DNA of 35,735 bases from Bacteroidota bacterium (GTDB taxonomy: Bacteria; Bacteroidota; Bacteroidia; Chitinophagales; Chitinophagaceae), in the NCBI GenBank assembly GCA_018268015.1, contig JAFDXJ010000037.1:1-35735 (forward strand). The letters run 5' to 3'. Position numbers and translations under genes: made by a program. A model generated the notes under the pieces. It was not told where the DNA came from. It worked only from the letters and a program-made list of their open reading frames with translations, and did not search any database. Positions 1-7,768 of the stretch are shown in pieces. Positions within the stretch are counted from its first letter, which is position 1. Every line of letters starts with the position of its first letter.

Positions 1-103
1 CATCATAGGCATTACAGATTTTGAATAAAGGGATCCAATCTTTGCAGGTAAAAGTTATAAAGTAAACTCCCTCTTTTTCTGGTATAGCTTTACGAACAGA
101 CAT
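1..103 (-). CDS. REP-associated tyrosine transposase (Y1_Tnp), N-terminal part, cut by window edge
   Basis: Reading leftward from an ATG at 103 gives 34 codons open to the window edge. The segment VYFITFTCKDWIPLF followed by NAYD is the typical N-terminus of Bacteroidota REP-associated tyrosine (HUH, IS200-like) transposases. These are single-copy housekeeping-type relatives of TnpA that act on REP hairpins. The catalytic HUH and Tyr motifs lie outside the window, so intactness cannot be judged. The two 86-bp hairpin repeats at 12951 and 13139 are candidate substrates (inference). Confidence 0.7.
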   Translation of the reverse strand, partial: MSVRKAIPEKEGVYFITFTCKDWIPLFKICNAYD

Positions 104-192
104 AAATAAAGTTATGAAAATAGATTCGTTTTTGTACTGTTAACGTTGCAATGTCCCTTAGCCAAAACACAAAAGCTCTAAAAGGAGACATT

Positions 193-285
193 GCGGGAAA
201 AAAGTGCATAATTCAACTTTCGTTCTTCGATTGAACTTCAGTGCTAAAAATCCCGCCCATCGCCAATACGTAAAACGTTAGCGGT
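193..285. repeat. Cassette-boundary repeat, copy 1 (hairpin plus GTTAGCGGT)
   Basis: GCGGGA at 193-198 can pair with TCCCGC at 251-256. Inside, the 32-base stretch 219-250 matches 1702-1733 at about 25 positions, and both contain a short GTTC/GAAC-type stem. The element ends with GTTAGCGGT at 277-285. The inverse of that motif, ACCRCTAAC, is found exactly at the stop codons of the next two genes (969-977 and 1640-1648). This resembles boundaries of exchangeable accessory-gene cassettes in Bacteroidota; the function is inferred. Confidence 0.5.
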
Positions 286-344
286 CATTCCCCATTTTTC
301 CGCGGACGAAAATAATTTCGAGTGCTAACTTTCAAATTTTTAAA

Positions 345-372
345 CAATTGAAAATCAATATATAAATTTGAC
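345..372 (+). promoter_or_regulatory. Promoter-like motif with TAAATTTG box
   Basis: CAATTGA at 345-351 and TAAATTTGAC at 363-372 are separated by 11 bases. TAAATTTG fits the Bacteroidota -7 consensus TAnnTTTG. The same pair with identical spacing recurs at 1807-1834 before another gene. The spacing to the TTG is shorter than the usual -33/-7 distance, so the upstream half may not be a true -33 box. Confidence 0.4.
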
Positions 373-436
373 GTTAGTCAGAATTGTAAAAAAGACGCCG
401 GATATTACTTGAAGGACCAATACACAAACATTAAAA

Positions 437-976
437 ATGGATGAAACAATTATATATAGAAAAGTAAAGACTACCGAGATTGAATTTTACCATCAGTTAA
501 GACTTGACTGTTTAAAAAATTATCCTCAAAATTTTGGGACACTTTATAGTGAAGAATTAGTAACTACAAATTACAAGTTCGATAAAATAATAAATCAAGA
601 ATTAACTAATGACTTTTTAATGGGAGCGTTTAAAAATGAAAAACTTGTTGGAATTTGCGGTTTTATTCAAGCAAAAAGGTTAAAGACAAAACATATTGGT
701 GAGATTAGTGGAATGTTTGTGTCGAGAGAATTTAGCGGACAAAAAATTGGAACAGGACTTTTAAATTCCACAATCCAAATTGCTTTTGACAATTTAGAAA
801 TCGAACAAATTATTTTAACAGTTGCTGACAAAAATCTATCAGCAAAAAACCTTTATAAAAAATTCAATTTTACCGAATATGGAAAACTGCCGAATTATTT
901 TAAATACGATGGAGAATACGAGACACAAGTCCTTATGACATTGACAAAAAACGAAATTAAAACAACGAACCACTAA
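437..976 (+). CDS. GNAT family N-acetyltransferase
   Basis: The 179-residue protein has one GNAT fold, which transfers an acetyl group from acetyl-CoA to an amine; the substrate is not predictable. The acetyl-CoA pyrophosphate-binding motif A is visible as SREFSGQKIGTGLL, with Q102, G105 and G107 in the QxxGxG positions. LTVADKNLSAKNLYKKFNF is the usual C-terminal motif B region (N, A, LY). The start is an ATG behind an A-rich leader. The stop codon lies within an ACCACTAAC boundary motif, as in the next gene, suggesting a one-gene cassette. It is probably cytoplasmic. No operon partner is seen. Confidence 0.88.
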   Translation: MDETIIYRKVKTTEIEFYHQLRLDCLKNYPQNFGTLYSEELVTTNYKFDKIINQELTNDFLMGAFKNEKLVGICGFIQAKRLKTKHIGEISGMFVSREFSGQKIGTGLLNSTIQIAFDNLEIEQIILTVADKNLSAKNLYKKFNFTEYGKLPNYFKYDGEYETQVLMTLTKNEIKTTNH

Positions 977-980
977 CATA

Positions 981-1088
981 TCTCGTCCTGAAATAGGTTG
1001 ACTACAAATCAACCATTTTATGGACCTAAATGAACAGATTATTATGGAATACCTTCACCAAGGTTATGGGCTTACAATTTTCAAATAA
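981..1088 (+). mobile_element. Insertion sequence left-end remnant with start of orfA
   Basis: Starting five bases after the upstream stop codon, the sequence TCCTGAAATAGGTTGAC resembles an IS3-type terminal repeat (from memory). A GGTTGA/TCAACC hairpin spans 996-1014. An ATG at 1020 opens a 22-codon reading frame (MDLNEQIIMEYLHQGYGL...) that looks like the N-terminus of an IS3-family helix-turn-helix orfA and stops at 1088. Nothing downstream continues the transposase, so this is a solo end left by a deletion. Confidence 0.5.
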
Positions 1089-1130
1089 CGCTCATCACCA
1101 ATTCGAAAGCCGGTAACAGTCTTGCTTAAA
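1089..1130. repeat. Cassette-boundary repeat, degenerate copy 2
   Basis: The stretch CATCACCAATTCG followed by CCGGTAACAGTC aligns with CATCGCCAATACG and CGTTAGCGGTC in the right part of boundary copy 1 (259-286). The left, hairpin half is missing where the IS remnant sits. The alignment is short and by eye. Confidence 0.3.
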
Positions 1131-1200
1131 CGACTCAACGAAAAGAAACATTCGACATTTTGAGACAGTCCAATTACATAAATAAAAACGTAAAGAAACG

Positions 1201-1647
1201 ATGATTATTAGAGAAGCTAAAGTTGAAGACATAAAACAAATTCAAATCGTAAGAAATTCTGTTAAAGAAAATACCTTATCAAACCCTAACCTGGTAACAG
1301 ACGAAGATTGTAAGGAGTTTATTACCGTAAGAGGAAAAGGCTGGGTGTGTGAAATTGATAAACAAATTGTAGGATTTGCAATTGCCGACTTGAAGGAAAA
1401 TAATATTTGGGCATTATTTTTAGACCCAAAATTTGAGAAAAAAGGTATTGGAAAACTGCTACACAAGACTATGTTGGACTGGTATTTTACGCAAACAAAA
1501 GAAAAGGTTTGGTTAGGAACTGCTTTTAATACAAGAGCTGAACAGTTTTACAGAAAAGCAGGTTGGACTGAAGTAGGAACACATGGTTCAAATGAAATTA
1601 AATTTGAAATGACCTATAAAGACTGGACAACAAACGCAAACCGCTAA
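1201..1647 (+). CDS. GNAT family N-acetyltransferase
   Basis: This is a second, distinct GNAT protein of 148 residues, probably a cytoplasmic acetyl-CoA-dependent amine acetyltransferase of unknown substrate. ALFLDPKFEKKGIGKLL is motif A, with G82 and G84 in the GxG loop. The later RAEQFYRKAGWTEVG is a textbook motif B with the conserved FY and GW. Length is usual for the family. The gene ends in ACCGCTAAC, which carries the stop codon and matches the inverse of the boundary motif at 277-285. It therefore looks like the second gene of a cassette pair. It is not a close paralog of the gene before it. Confidence 0.88.
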   Translation: MIIREAKVEDIKQIQIVRNSVKENTLSNPNLVTDEDCKEFITVRGKGWVCEIDKQIVGFAIADLKENNIWALFLDPKFEKKGIGKLLHKTMLDWYFTQTKEKVWLGTAFNTRAEQFYRKAGWTEVGTHGSNEIKFEMTYKDWTTNANR

Positions 1648-1733
1648 CCTACAGCTAAAGCAAGGTTGAGCCGCATCGTTCGACATTTTTGTAAAATATG
1701 CTTCGTTCTTTAATAGAACTTTTATACTAAAAA
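1640..1733. repeat. Cassette-boundary repeat, copy 3
   Basis: ACCGCTAAC at 1640-1648 overlaps the stop codon of the acetyltransferase gene. The 32-base stretch 1702-1733 is the counterpart of 219-250, with a GTTCT/AGAAC stem and the same TACTAAAAA-type end. The segment after it (ACCATCATCC) resembles CCCATCGCC of copy 1 but is degraded. Confidence 0.45.
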
Positions 1734-1806
1734 ACCATCATCCTTTCAGGCCGGAACTCTTATATACCCTCTTCCTAAAAGACCGGGGCTTTTTTGCACT
1801 AATTTT

Positions 1807-1834
1807 CAATTGATATGGATTTCATAAATTTGAC
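1807..1834 (+). promoter_or_regulatory. Promoter-like motif with TAAATTTG box
   Basis: CAATTGA at 1807-1813 and TAAATTTGAC at 1825-1834 repeat the arrangement at 345-372 with the same 11-base gap. The box lies 52 bases before the next start codon, a plausible leader length. Assignment as a promoter rests on the Bacteroidota TAnnTTTG consensus. Confidence 0.4.
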
Positions 1835-1886
1835 TTTCGTTTTAACTCTTTAACGAAACTTCTAATTAAACAAACTAACAAAAAGC

Positions 1887-2384
1887 ATGACGACAACAAA
1901 TACGACAGCCGACAAACCAAACATGTTTTACATTATTAGTGTAAGTGTGCTGACTTTTGTATTGCCAATAATTGGTTTTGTTGCAGAACATTTATTCACT
2001 GACAATACCCTGACGTTTGATTTATTTTTTAAATGGTTCATCTTTTTTGCAGTTGGGTTTCGTTTGTTTTTAGCCGGTATCAAACAAGTAAATAATCCTG
2101 CATTTACTGCAAAACAAATTTTTCATATTGACAACCCTGATTGTTATCCTATACTGCGCGAATTAGGATTTGCCAATATGTGTTTTGGTCTGGTTGCCAT
2201 TATTTCACTCTTTTGGCCGGAGTGGAGAATCGTTAGTGCCTTTGCCAGTGGACTCTATTATGGTATTGCCGGTATTCAGCATAGTTTTCAAAAGACTTCA
2301 GGTATTAATGAAAAGTTTGCCTTATGGACTGACCTGATCATTTTTATATTGCTCGTGATTTATTTTATAAAAACCATTGCATAG
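1887..2384 (+). CDS. Four-helix membrane protein, DUF6790-like
   Basis: This 165-residue protein has four hydrophobic segments, around residues 14-35, 43-62, 95-128 and 146-164. It lacks a cleavable signal peptide, so it is probably a small inner-membrane protein. Conserved-looking positions are GFRLFLAGIKQ after helix 2, the FHIDNPDCYPILRELGFANMCFG segment (FH, RELG, N) and the GLYYGIAGIQH turn. These recall the uncharacterised DUF6790 family; function is unknown. The gene follows boundary copy 3 and may be a third cassette gene. It stands alone, with its own promoter-like motif. Confidence 0.65.
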   Translation: MTTTNTTADKPNMFYIISVSVLTFVLPIIGFVAEHLFTDNTLTFDLFFKWFIFFAVGFRLFLAGIKQVNNPAFTAKQIFHIDNPDCYPILRELGFANMCFGLVAIISLFWPEWRIVSAFASGLYYGIAGIQHSFQKTSGINEKFALWTDLIIFILLVIYFIKTIA

Positions 2385-2511
2385 TGATAGATCTTTTTTT
2401 GCAACAATTGAATTATATAATAAAGAATGCGCTCATTTTGTAAGTTGAAGATGTTTTTTCACCATTAATTTCCAATCACCATCAGTGAGTTTATTCATTA
2501 AAAATTGATTT

Positions 2512-3144
2512 ATGAATTTTCTTCGCAGGCATTGGTTTGACTTAGGAGGAATATTGGGTATCATCACACTCTTTATGGTAATTTATTTTTATGCTGAATT
2601 ATCAAATTATGAACTCCTGATGTGGCTCAGTTTAACTTCATTATTTTTTCATCAACTGGAAGAATACCGCATTGCCGGCACTTTTCCAGGAATGATTAAC
2701 GGGGTGATGTTTAAAAGTGATTTACCTGACAGGTATCCATTAAACAGCAATACGTCACTCATCATCAATGTAGGGCTTGGCTGGACTATTTATTTACTTG
2801 CTGCGTTTATGGGGCCACATTTTGTATGGTTAGGCTTAGCCTCCATTATTGTATCACTTGGAAATATTATTGCGCATACATTCATTTTTAATTTTAAAGG
2901 AAAAACCATCTACAATGCCGGGTTGGCTACCTGCTGGTTGTTTTTTGCCCCATGCGTCTTTTTCTTCTTCAAGATCCTTCATAATGAAAATATCGGCTCT
3001 GTTACAGATTATATCATCGGCATTTTATTAGGGATATTCATAAATATTGTGGGTATACTAAAACTCATCATTTGGCTGGCTGACAAAAACACGAAATTCA
3101 TTTTTAGTAAAAACCAACTGCTTGCCCGGGATCGCAAAATGTGA
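2512..3144 (+). CDS. HXXEE domain membrane protein
   Basis: The 210-residue protein carries the motif HQLEE (H47, E50, E51) at the end of its second hydrophobic stretch. This is the signature of the HXXEE family, whose His and Glu residues are thought to sit in the membrane and possibly bind metal; function is unknown. Predicted helices lie near residues 10-30, 33-50, 82-103, 105-127, 138-155 and 165-189. A matching SLGNIIAHTFIFN segment with a second His (near residue 122) is typical of the family. The charged C-terminus is cytoplasmic by the positive-inside rule. There is no clear operon partner. Confidence 0.75.
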   Translation: MNFLRRHWFDLGGILGIITLFMVIYFYAELSNYELLMWLSLTSLFFHQLEEYRIAGTFPGMINGVMFKSDLPDRYPLNSNTSLIINVGLGWTIYLLAAFMGPHFVWLGLASIIVSLGNIIAHTFIFNFKGKTIYNAGLATCWLFFAPCVFFFFKILHNENIGSVTDYIIGILLGIFINIVGILKLIIWLADKNTKFIFSKNQLLARDRKM

Positions 3145-3626
3145 AGCATCTTTTAGGATCCTTTTTTTAGCGAGCAAATGAAACCAGAAAAAGATCATTC
3201 ACTTCAATCAAAAGAGAGTCATTAACTATAATTACACAAAATAATCCGGCTATTGCATTTGCTTTCATGAAATTACCCAAAGGCCAATACCTTCTGAATA
3301 AAATATTTTCAAAGTCAAAGGAGATTCAAAAAATTGATTTTCATCTTAGACGACCCAATATCAATTCCCATACGTTCAACTTTTTTTTCAAATTTATTAA
3401 AGTGTAAAATTCTATTTCTTTTTTTGAAATGGTGAAATAAGCACCCTGATTCCATATTACTGGATGAAAATATTTTTTCATTTCATTATTTTCCATTTAA
3501 CTTTTCTCTATACACCGAGTCAAAGGAATGAATTGATACATAAATAGTCCTGGCCTTGTCTTTATTTACAAGCAAAATTATTAGGAGATTTTTCCCGGTG
3601 ACCAATAAATACATAAAAACATATAC
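3145..3626. other. Gene-free stretch
   Basis: These 482 bases are AT-rich with no reading frame or hairpin that I can support. A T7 run follows the upstream stop codon without a convincing stem. Nothing resembling a decayed gene was recognised. Confidence 0.5.
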
Positions 3627-4706
3627 ATGAAATTACTAGCAGCCTATCTCTTTTTGATTACTTTTCCTACATTCACTTTAACATCTCAATGTCAGGAGCG
3701 TATAAATAGCTTCAGGCCCACAGATGCCATGTACTTTCCTTCCAATACCGATACGACGTGGGCAAGGACTTCTTTATCCAGCCTGGGATGGAATGAAAAT
3801 GCGGTACAGCCTTTACTGGATTTCCTGAATAAGACACATACCAAATCTTTTATGATTCTGGTAAATGGCAGGATTGTCATGGAAAATTATTTTAATGGCC
3901 ATACTGCTCAAACGGAATGGGAATGGAATAGTGCAGGAAAATCATTAGTGTCTTTTACGGTAGGTATTGCACAACAGGAAGGACTGCTTGATATCAATGA
4001 TAAGGTGTCTAAATATTTAGGAAATGGGTGGTCCAGTGAGGCATTGGAAAAAGAGCATCTCATTACCATAAAGAATCTCTTATCTATGACATCAGGGTTA
4101 AATAGTGAAAACCAGTTGGTTATCAAAAAGAACATGACCTATGTTGCTGATGCAGGTAGCAAGTGGTCCTATAATAATGTATTCCAGTTGTTGATGAAAA
4201 TTGTTGCAAACGCCAGTCACCAGGATTTTGATACTTATTTCAAATCCAAAATAGCCAATAAAATAGGGATGGATGGTTTCTGGAATAATGGTTTGATCTT
4301 CAAAATTTATCATAGTAATACACGCAGTGCTGCAAGGTTTGGATTATTGGCATTGAATAATGGTCAATGGAAGAATGAACAAATAATCAATCAAACATTT
4401 TTTCATGATTGCACCATCAGCTCTCAGTCATTAAACCCATCTTATGGATACTTATGGTGGTTAAATGGAAAGTCAAGTTATATGGTACCCGGCAGTGACA
4501 AAGTTTTTCAGGGATATCTCATCCCCAATGCTCCGGCAGATTTGTATGCAGCAATGGGTGCCCGGGATCAACGCATCTACGTTATTCCAGGCAAAAATAT
4601 GGTTGTGGTAAGAATGGGTGAACCATCCAATCCGGCTCATCCCACCTTTGCGCTTTCCGGTTTTGATAAAGCATTATGGGAAAAAATTGATGCAGTCATC
4701 CCCTAA
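3627..4706 (+). CDS. Secreted serine hydrolase, beta-lactamase class C-like
   Basis: This 359-residue protein has an N-terminal signal peptide (residues 1 to about 20), so it acts outside the cytoplasm. The catalytic SxxK is S102-AG-K105 within WNSAGKSLVSF. The second motif YxN is Y182-N-N184 in KWSYNNV. DINDKVSKYL and LLSMTSGL are usual family segments. The C-terminal GARDQRIYVIPGKNMVVVRMG segment is common in Bacteroidota 'serine hydrolase' members of the beta-lactamase/PBP4-like family. These are mostly esterases or peptidases rather than true beta-lactamases, and the substrate is unknown. It is a single gene with no neighbours on its strand. Confidence 0.85.
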   Translation: MKLLAAYLFLITFPTFTLTSQCQERINSFRPTDAMYFPSNTDTTWARTSLSSLGWNENAVQPLLDFLNKTHTKSFMILVNGRIVMENYFNGHTAQTEWEWNSAGKSLVSFTVGIAQQEGLLDINDKVSKYLGNGWSSEALEKEHLITIKNLLSMTSGLNSENQLVIKKNMTYVADAGSKWSYNNVFQLLMKIVANASHQDFDTYFKSKIANKIGMDGFWNNGLIFKIYHSNTRSAARFGLLALNNGQWKNEQIINQTFFHDCTISSQSLNPSYGYLWWLNGKSSYMVPGSDKVFQGYLIPNAPADLYAAMGARDQRIYVIPGKNMVVVRMGEPSNPAHPTFALSGFDKALWEKIDAVIP

Positions 4707-4927
4707 GGATTTTTTTAATTTGATTTCATTCACAGACTCCAATGCTAAATATTTTTATACATGATTTGATGTGGCGGTTTTTTTTTGATAAAATTTTATT
4801 TGAGTATCAAATAAACCATTGAATGAAACTTCATTAATTCATTTTTATATAGTCCCTATTTTGCCAGGCAAAAGAGATGAAGATTTTTTTGGGGAAATTG
4901 TTTCGGAATGTATATTATTCAAACATC

Positions 4928-5404
4928 TTAGTATTGCAGGAGCCGGGTATTTAATTTTTTCGCGAGACCTTCAGCGCCCCAACGCATCACCACATCATGG
5001 TTATATTTAAAAGCAGGTTTCAATAAAAATGAAAAGTAATTCATCCATTTTTTGTTTGTAAAAACATTCCAATGATATTCAATAATACAGGATGAGCCAT
5101 TTTGAGTGAATAACCATCTCCCCTCTCCTTCCAATTCTCCAAAAGCAATACCAGATAGGTTTTCATATTTTTTGCACTCCATTAATTTCATCTTAAAAGT
5201 TAACTTATAAGGCAAAATACTCTTCCAGGTATATTCACTAATTCCATTGACACCACGATCATCATTTTCTTCAATTGTCTTCACGGCCAGTACACCTTTC
5301 CACCAGTTGGGCCATTCAGCTGATTGGTAAATTGCGTCCCATACTTGCTCAACAGGTGCAACAATTTGCCATTTTGTAATAAATGAATACTTGTTTTGCA
5401 TCAT
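4928..5404 (-). CDS. SRPBCC family protein (polyketide cyclase/START-like)
   Basis: A 158-residue single-domain protein. WQIVAPVEQVWDAIYQSAEWPNWWKGV near the N-terminus (AP, VW, W..WW) is the standard first strand and helix of SRPBCC hydrophobic-ligand folds. The C-terminal helix contains MRWGAEGLAKKLN. The ligand and any enzymatic activity are unknown. A TTG at 5410 would add two codons, but tandem ATG codons at 5404 and 5401 make a better start. The gene is divergent from the membrane-protein gene at 5568. It is the first of several SRPBCC genes in this region. Confidence 0.8.
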   Translation of the reverse strand: MMQNKYSFITKWQIVAPVEQVWDAIYQSAEWPNWWKGVLAVKTIEENDDRGVNGISEYTWKSILPYKLTFKMKLMECKKYENLSGIAFGELEGEGRWLFTQNGSSCIIEYHWNVFTNKKWMNYFSFLLKPAFKYNHDVVMRWGAEGLAKKLNTRLLQY

Positions 5405-5567
5405 GTTCAATTTACGTAACCTATATATTTATGGTTCATTTTCAACTAAAAAATACCGGTAGATGTCAAATTGGTTTTCAAATATATTCATATATATTTT
5501 TACTTAGTGATACAAATTATACCTAATTTTAAAATCGGATTCATGGAAATTAAAAAAGCTCCATCAC

Positions 5568-6050
5568 ATGTTCAAAAGTCATCCATTTCCGCTAAAACTG
5601 GTACTAAAGTGTGGCTTATTCATAGGCATTCTCGATATTTTAGCAGCATTTATTGACTATTTTATTGCCACGGGGAAAGGCCCCGAAGGCGTATTAAAAT
5701 TTATTGCCAGCGGGGTGTTTGGTATGGACGCATTTAGTGGTGGCACCGGGATGATTCTATGTGGTTTGTTATTTCATTTTATAATTGCTTACGCATTTAC
5801 AATCTTTTTTTTCTGGTTATACCCCAGAGTCAGATTGGCTTCCCATCAACCGGTTCTTTTTGTGGTGATTTATGCCTTGTTTATGTGGGCCGTTACGCAT
5901 CTGGTAATCATGCCGCTCAGTAAAGTTCCCTTGGAAAACAGGATTGACTTACAGTTTTGGAAAATCATAAAAGCCAACCTGATTTTACTCTTCATGATTT
6001 GCTTACCACTCACTTTGATTGCAAGAAGATATTTTAAAAAAGAAGCATAA
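5568..6050 (+). CDS. Conserved four-helix membrane protein
   Basis: The 160-residue protein has hydrophobic segments near residues 10-33, 57-85, 95-115 and 133-152. The segment FIASGVFGMDAFSGGTGMILCG between helices 1 and 2 is Gly-rich and looks conserved. A family resembling this is widespread in Bacteroidota as uncharacterised membrane proteins (from memory), sometimes near DinB or SRPBCC genes. No catalytic motif is visible. It ends 14 bases before the convergent DinB-like gene. Start is the ATG at 5568; other upstream reading is in a different frame. Confidence 0.65.
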   Translation: MFKSHPFPLKLVLKCGLFIGILDILAAFIDYFIATGKGPEGVLKFIASGVFGMDAFSGGTGMILCGLLFHFIIAYAFTIFFFWLYPRVRLASHQPVLFVVIYALFMWAVTHLVIMPLSKVPLENRIDLQFWKIIKANLILLFMICLPLTLIARRYFKKEA

Positions 6051-6064
6051 ATTGATTCTGATTA

Positions 6065-6592
6065 TCAGAACAATTTTTGTTCAGGCACAGTTGCATGCAT
6101 TAAATGCAGGTAAACCGTCGTTTGGCCCCTGTGATGCGTTTGATGTTCAAAGAGTTTATAAAACAATGTCTGTTTAGTCATTTCATACTTACCAAAAAGG
6201 GTGATGCTATCCTGCAATTGTTCTGGTGTCATAGTTTGCAAAATATGAATTACATAATCATAACCTGCAAGCACCATTTGGGTCGTTGCAGCTTTTGATT
6301 GATCGGCTGACTTAAATGCGGCTCCATCCGGCAAAGGGTTTTTAACACCTGCTGCCAATGATGCCAATTCATAATTCGCATCGGTAAAATGAAGCATTTG
6401 CTCAGCAAAAGATTTCATCTCAGGGCTTGGCCTGAATCCATAACCATTTTCCGGCATGGCATCTAAATACTCTTTTGTGTAGGCTTTTGCCCGCTCCCAG
6501 TCTTGTACCATTTGTTGTTTGTTTTGTGCTTGTGAATAATTTGTAATAAGAATAAACAGTATTAAATAAAAAACGTGAAGGGTCTTTTTCAT
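6065..6592 (-). CDS. DinB family protein with signal peptide
   Basis: Residues 1 to about 22 form a signal peptide ending in QAQ, so the protein is probably periplasmic, unusual for the mostly cytosolic DinB fold. The four-helix DinB/YfiT metal-binding site is visible as H68 (QMLHF), H150 and H154 (FEHQTHHRGQT). This superfamily includes thiol-transferases and other metal-dependent enzymes; the reaction here cannot be assigned. It is co-directional with the secreted DUF1579-like gene upstream (34 bases apart), so the two may be expressed together. Confidence 0.82.
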   Translation of the reverse strand: MKKTLHVFYLILFILITNYSQAQNKQQMVQDWERAKAYTKEYLDAMPENGYGFRPSPEMKSFAEQMLHFTDANYELASLAAGVKNPLPDGAAFKSADQSKAATTQMVLAGYDYVIHILQTMTPEQLQDSITLFGKYEMTKQTLFYKLFEHQTHHRGQTTVYLHLMHATVPEQKLF

Positions 6593-6626
6593 AATTTTTT
6601 TTTTGAATTGTTTTTAAAATTGAAAC

Positions 6627-7205
6627 TTACATTCTGGTATCAAGGGCAATCCAATTGACTTCCCAGGTTTTTCCACCATCTTCCGAATAGGCCTGTTCAA
6701 AACGGCAAGTGTTTTTAGTGATGTCAGAAATAATGAAACGTACAAAAATGGATCTGCCATTAAATATTTCTTGATTATAAAATTCGCCCCGGCCGTTTTT
6801 AAATTCGCCAATAGATGGTATAGCCATCTTACCGGAATTCAATCTGGAAAAATTTAAGCTCCATTGCCGGCTTTGTGGGTTATAAAGCCTCAAACTCAAT
6901 GCAATTATTTGACCGGAAGGCCCATCAGCAGACAATTCTACGAGGTTGGCCTGGCCATTCCATACCTTAGTAACTGTTGTAATTCCTTCAAATTCTTCCC
7001 ATGAAGTTGAACCGGAAAGTGGTTTTGATAGAACTTTGAGTTGAGTTTTCCACTCTCCAATTTCAAAATCAAAATCATTTTGACCGTCATGTATGGATGA
7101 TTCGGGATTTACTTTGGGGGTGGGTTCCATTTTGATTTGCTGTGCATTCATTTGAATTGTTATAAAGGAAAAAATGATCCATAAAGCAAGACTAATTTTA
7201 TTCAT
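6627..7205 (-). CDS. Secreted DUF1579-like protein
   Basis: A 192-residue protein with a signal peptide (cleavage after about residue 21, NAQ). The mature part starts with FDFEIGEWKT and ends with RFEQAYSEDGGKTWEVNWI. This is a pattern shared by DUF1579-like barrels (FDF..G.W near the start, DGG.TWE.NW near the end). The N-terminal domain of the large protein at 17448-19133 has the same two landmarks, so the two are homologous. Function is unknown. It lies upstream of and in line with the DinB-like gene, and divergent from an HxlR regulator 94 bases away that may control it. Confidence 0.7.
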   Translation of the reverse strand: MNKISLALWIIFSFITIQMNAQQIKMEPTPKVNPESSIHDGQNDFDFEIGEWKTQLKVLSKPLSGSTSWEEFEGITTVTKVWNGQANLVELSADGPSGQIIALSLRLYNPQSRQWSLNFSRLNSGKMAIPSIGEFKNGRGEFYNQEIFNGRSIFVRFIISDITKNTCRFEQAYSEDGGKTWEVNWIALDTRM

Positions 7206-7299
7206 AACAGACCTAATATTGTTTTAATAAAAAGAAGAGGCTTTCATCTATTTTATGATTACTTTTACTTTGAAAGCAAAAATATAAATAACTTTCAAT

Positions 7300-7743
7300 A
7301 TGCAAGTAAAAAATAAAAATATTTTTAAATTCCGGTCAGATTGCCCCATTAGCAGCGCTCTAGACTTAATTGGGGATAAGTGGAGTATCTTAATTATCAG
7401 GGATTTATGCTTTTTTGGAAAGCGAACATTCAGTGAATTGTCCTTGTCAGATGAAAAAATAGCCGCAAATATTCTCGCAGACAGGTTAAAGAAGTTAGAA
7501 GAATACGGCATTTTAACGAAGGGAAAGTCTCCCGAAAATAAAAAAACGGTACTCTATACTATTACTCAAAAAGGGTTGGATTTTGTTCCTGTGATATTAG
7601 ATTTAGTACTCTGGGGTGCCAGGCATTTGGATTCTCATATATCTGCTGAAGCGAAACAATTTGCAAAAAAAATAAAGAAAGATAAAGATGCCGTGATCAT
7701 GGAAGTGAATAAAAAGTTAGCTTCAACCGGGCAACTCAGATAG
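7300..7743 (+). CDS. HxlR family winged-helix transcriptional regulator
   Basis: The 147-residue protein has the canonical HxlR start CPISSALDLIGDKWSILIIRDL, the recognition-helix region RTFSELSLSDEKIAANILADRLKKLEEYGI and the wing YTITQKG. Cys15 corresponds to the conserved N-terminal Cys that in some members senses electrophiles or aldehydes. The gene is divergent from the DUF1579-like/DinB pair, and the 94-bp gap contains the short inverted word CTTTGAAAG. Local control of that pair is therefore likely (inference). It converges with the VOC gene at 7769. Confidence 0.92.
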   Translation: MQVKNKNIFKFRSDCPISSALDLIGDKWSILIIRDLCFFGKRTFSELSLSDEKIAANILADRLKKLEEYGILTKGKSPENKKTVLYTITQKGLDFVPVILDLVLWGARHLDSHISAEAKQFAKKIKKDKDAVIMEVNKKLASTGQLR

Positions 7744-7768
7744 ATAATACCGGCAATTACAAACCAGG

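Noticed and set aside
257..300. Integron attC site
   Set aside because: GTTAGCG and CGCTAAC do not fit the GTTRRRY/RYYYAAC core sites, and no integrase is seen, so only a loose resemblance remains.
1741..1796. Terminator after the second acetyltransferase gene
   Set aside because: AAAAGACCGGGGCTTTTTT ends in a T-run but the stem is short and imperfect, so it was not listed.
3627..4706. True class C beta-lactamase
   Set aside because: SxxK and YxN are present, but the rest matches general Bacteroidota serine hydrolases; no evidence for beta-lactam hydrolysis.
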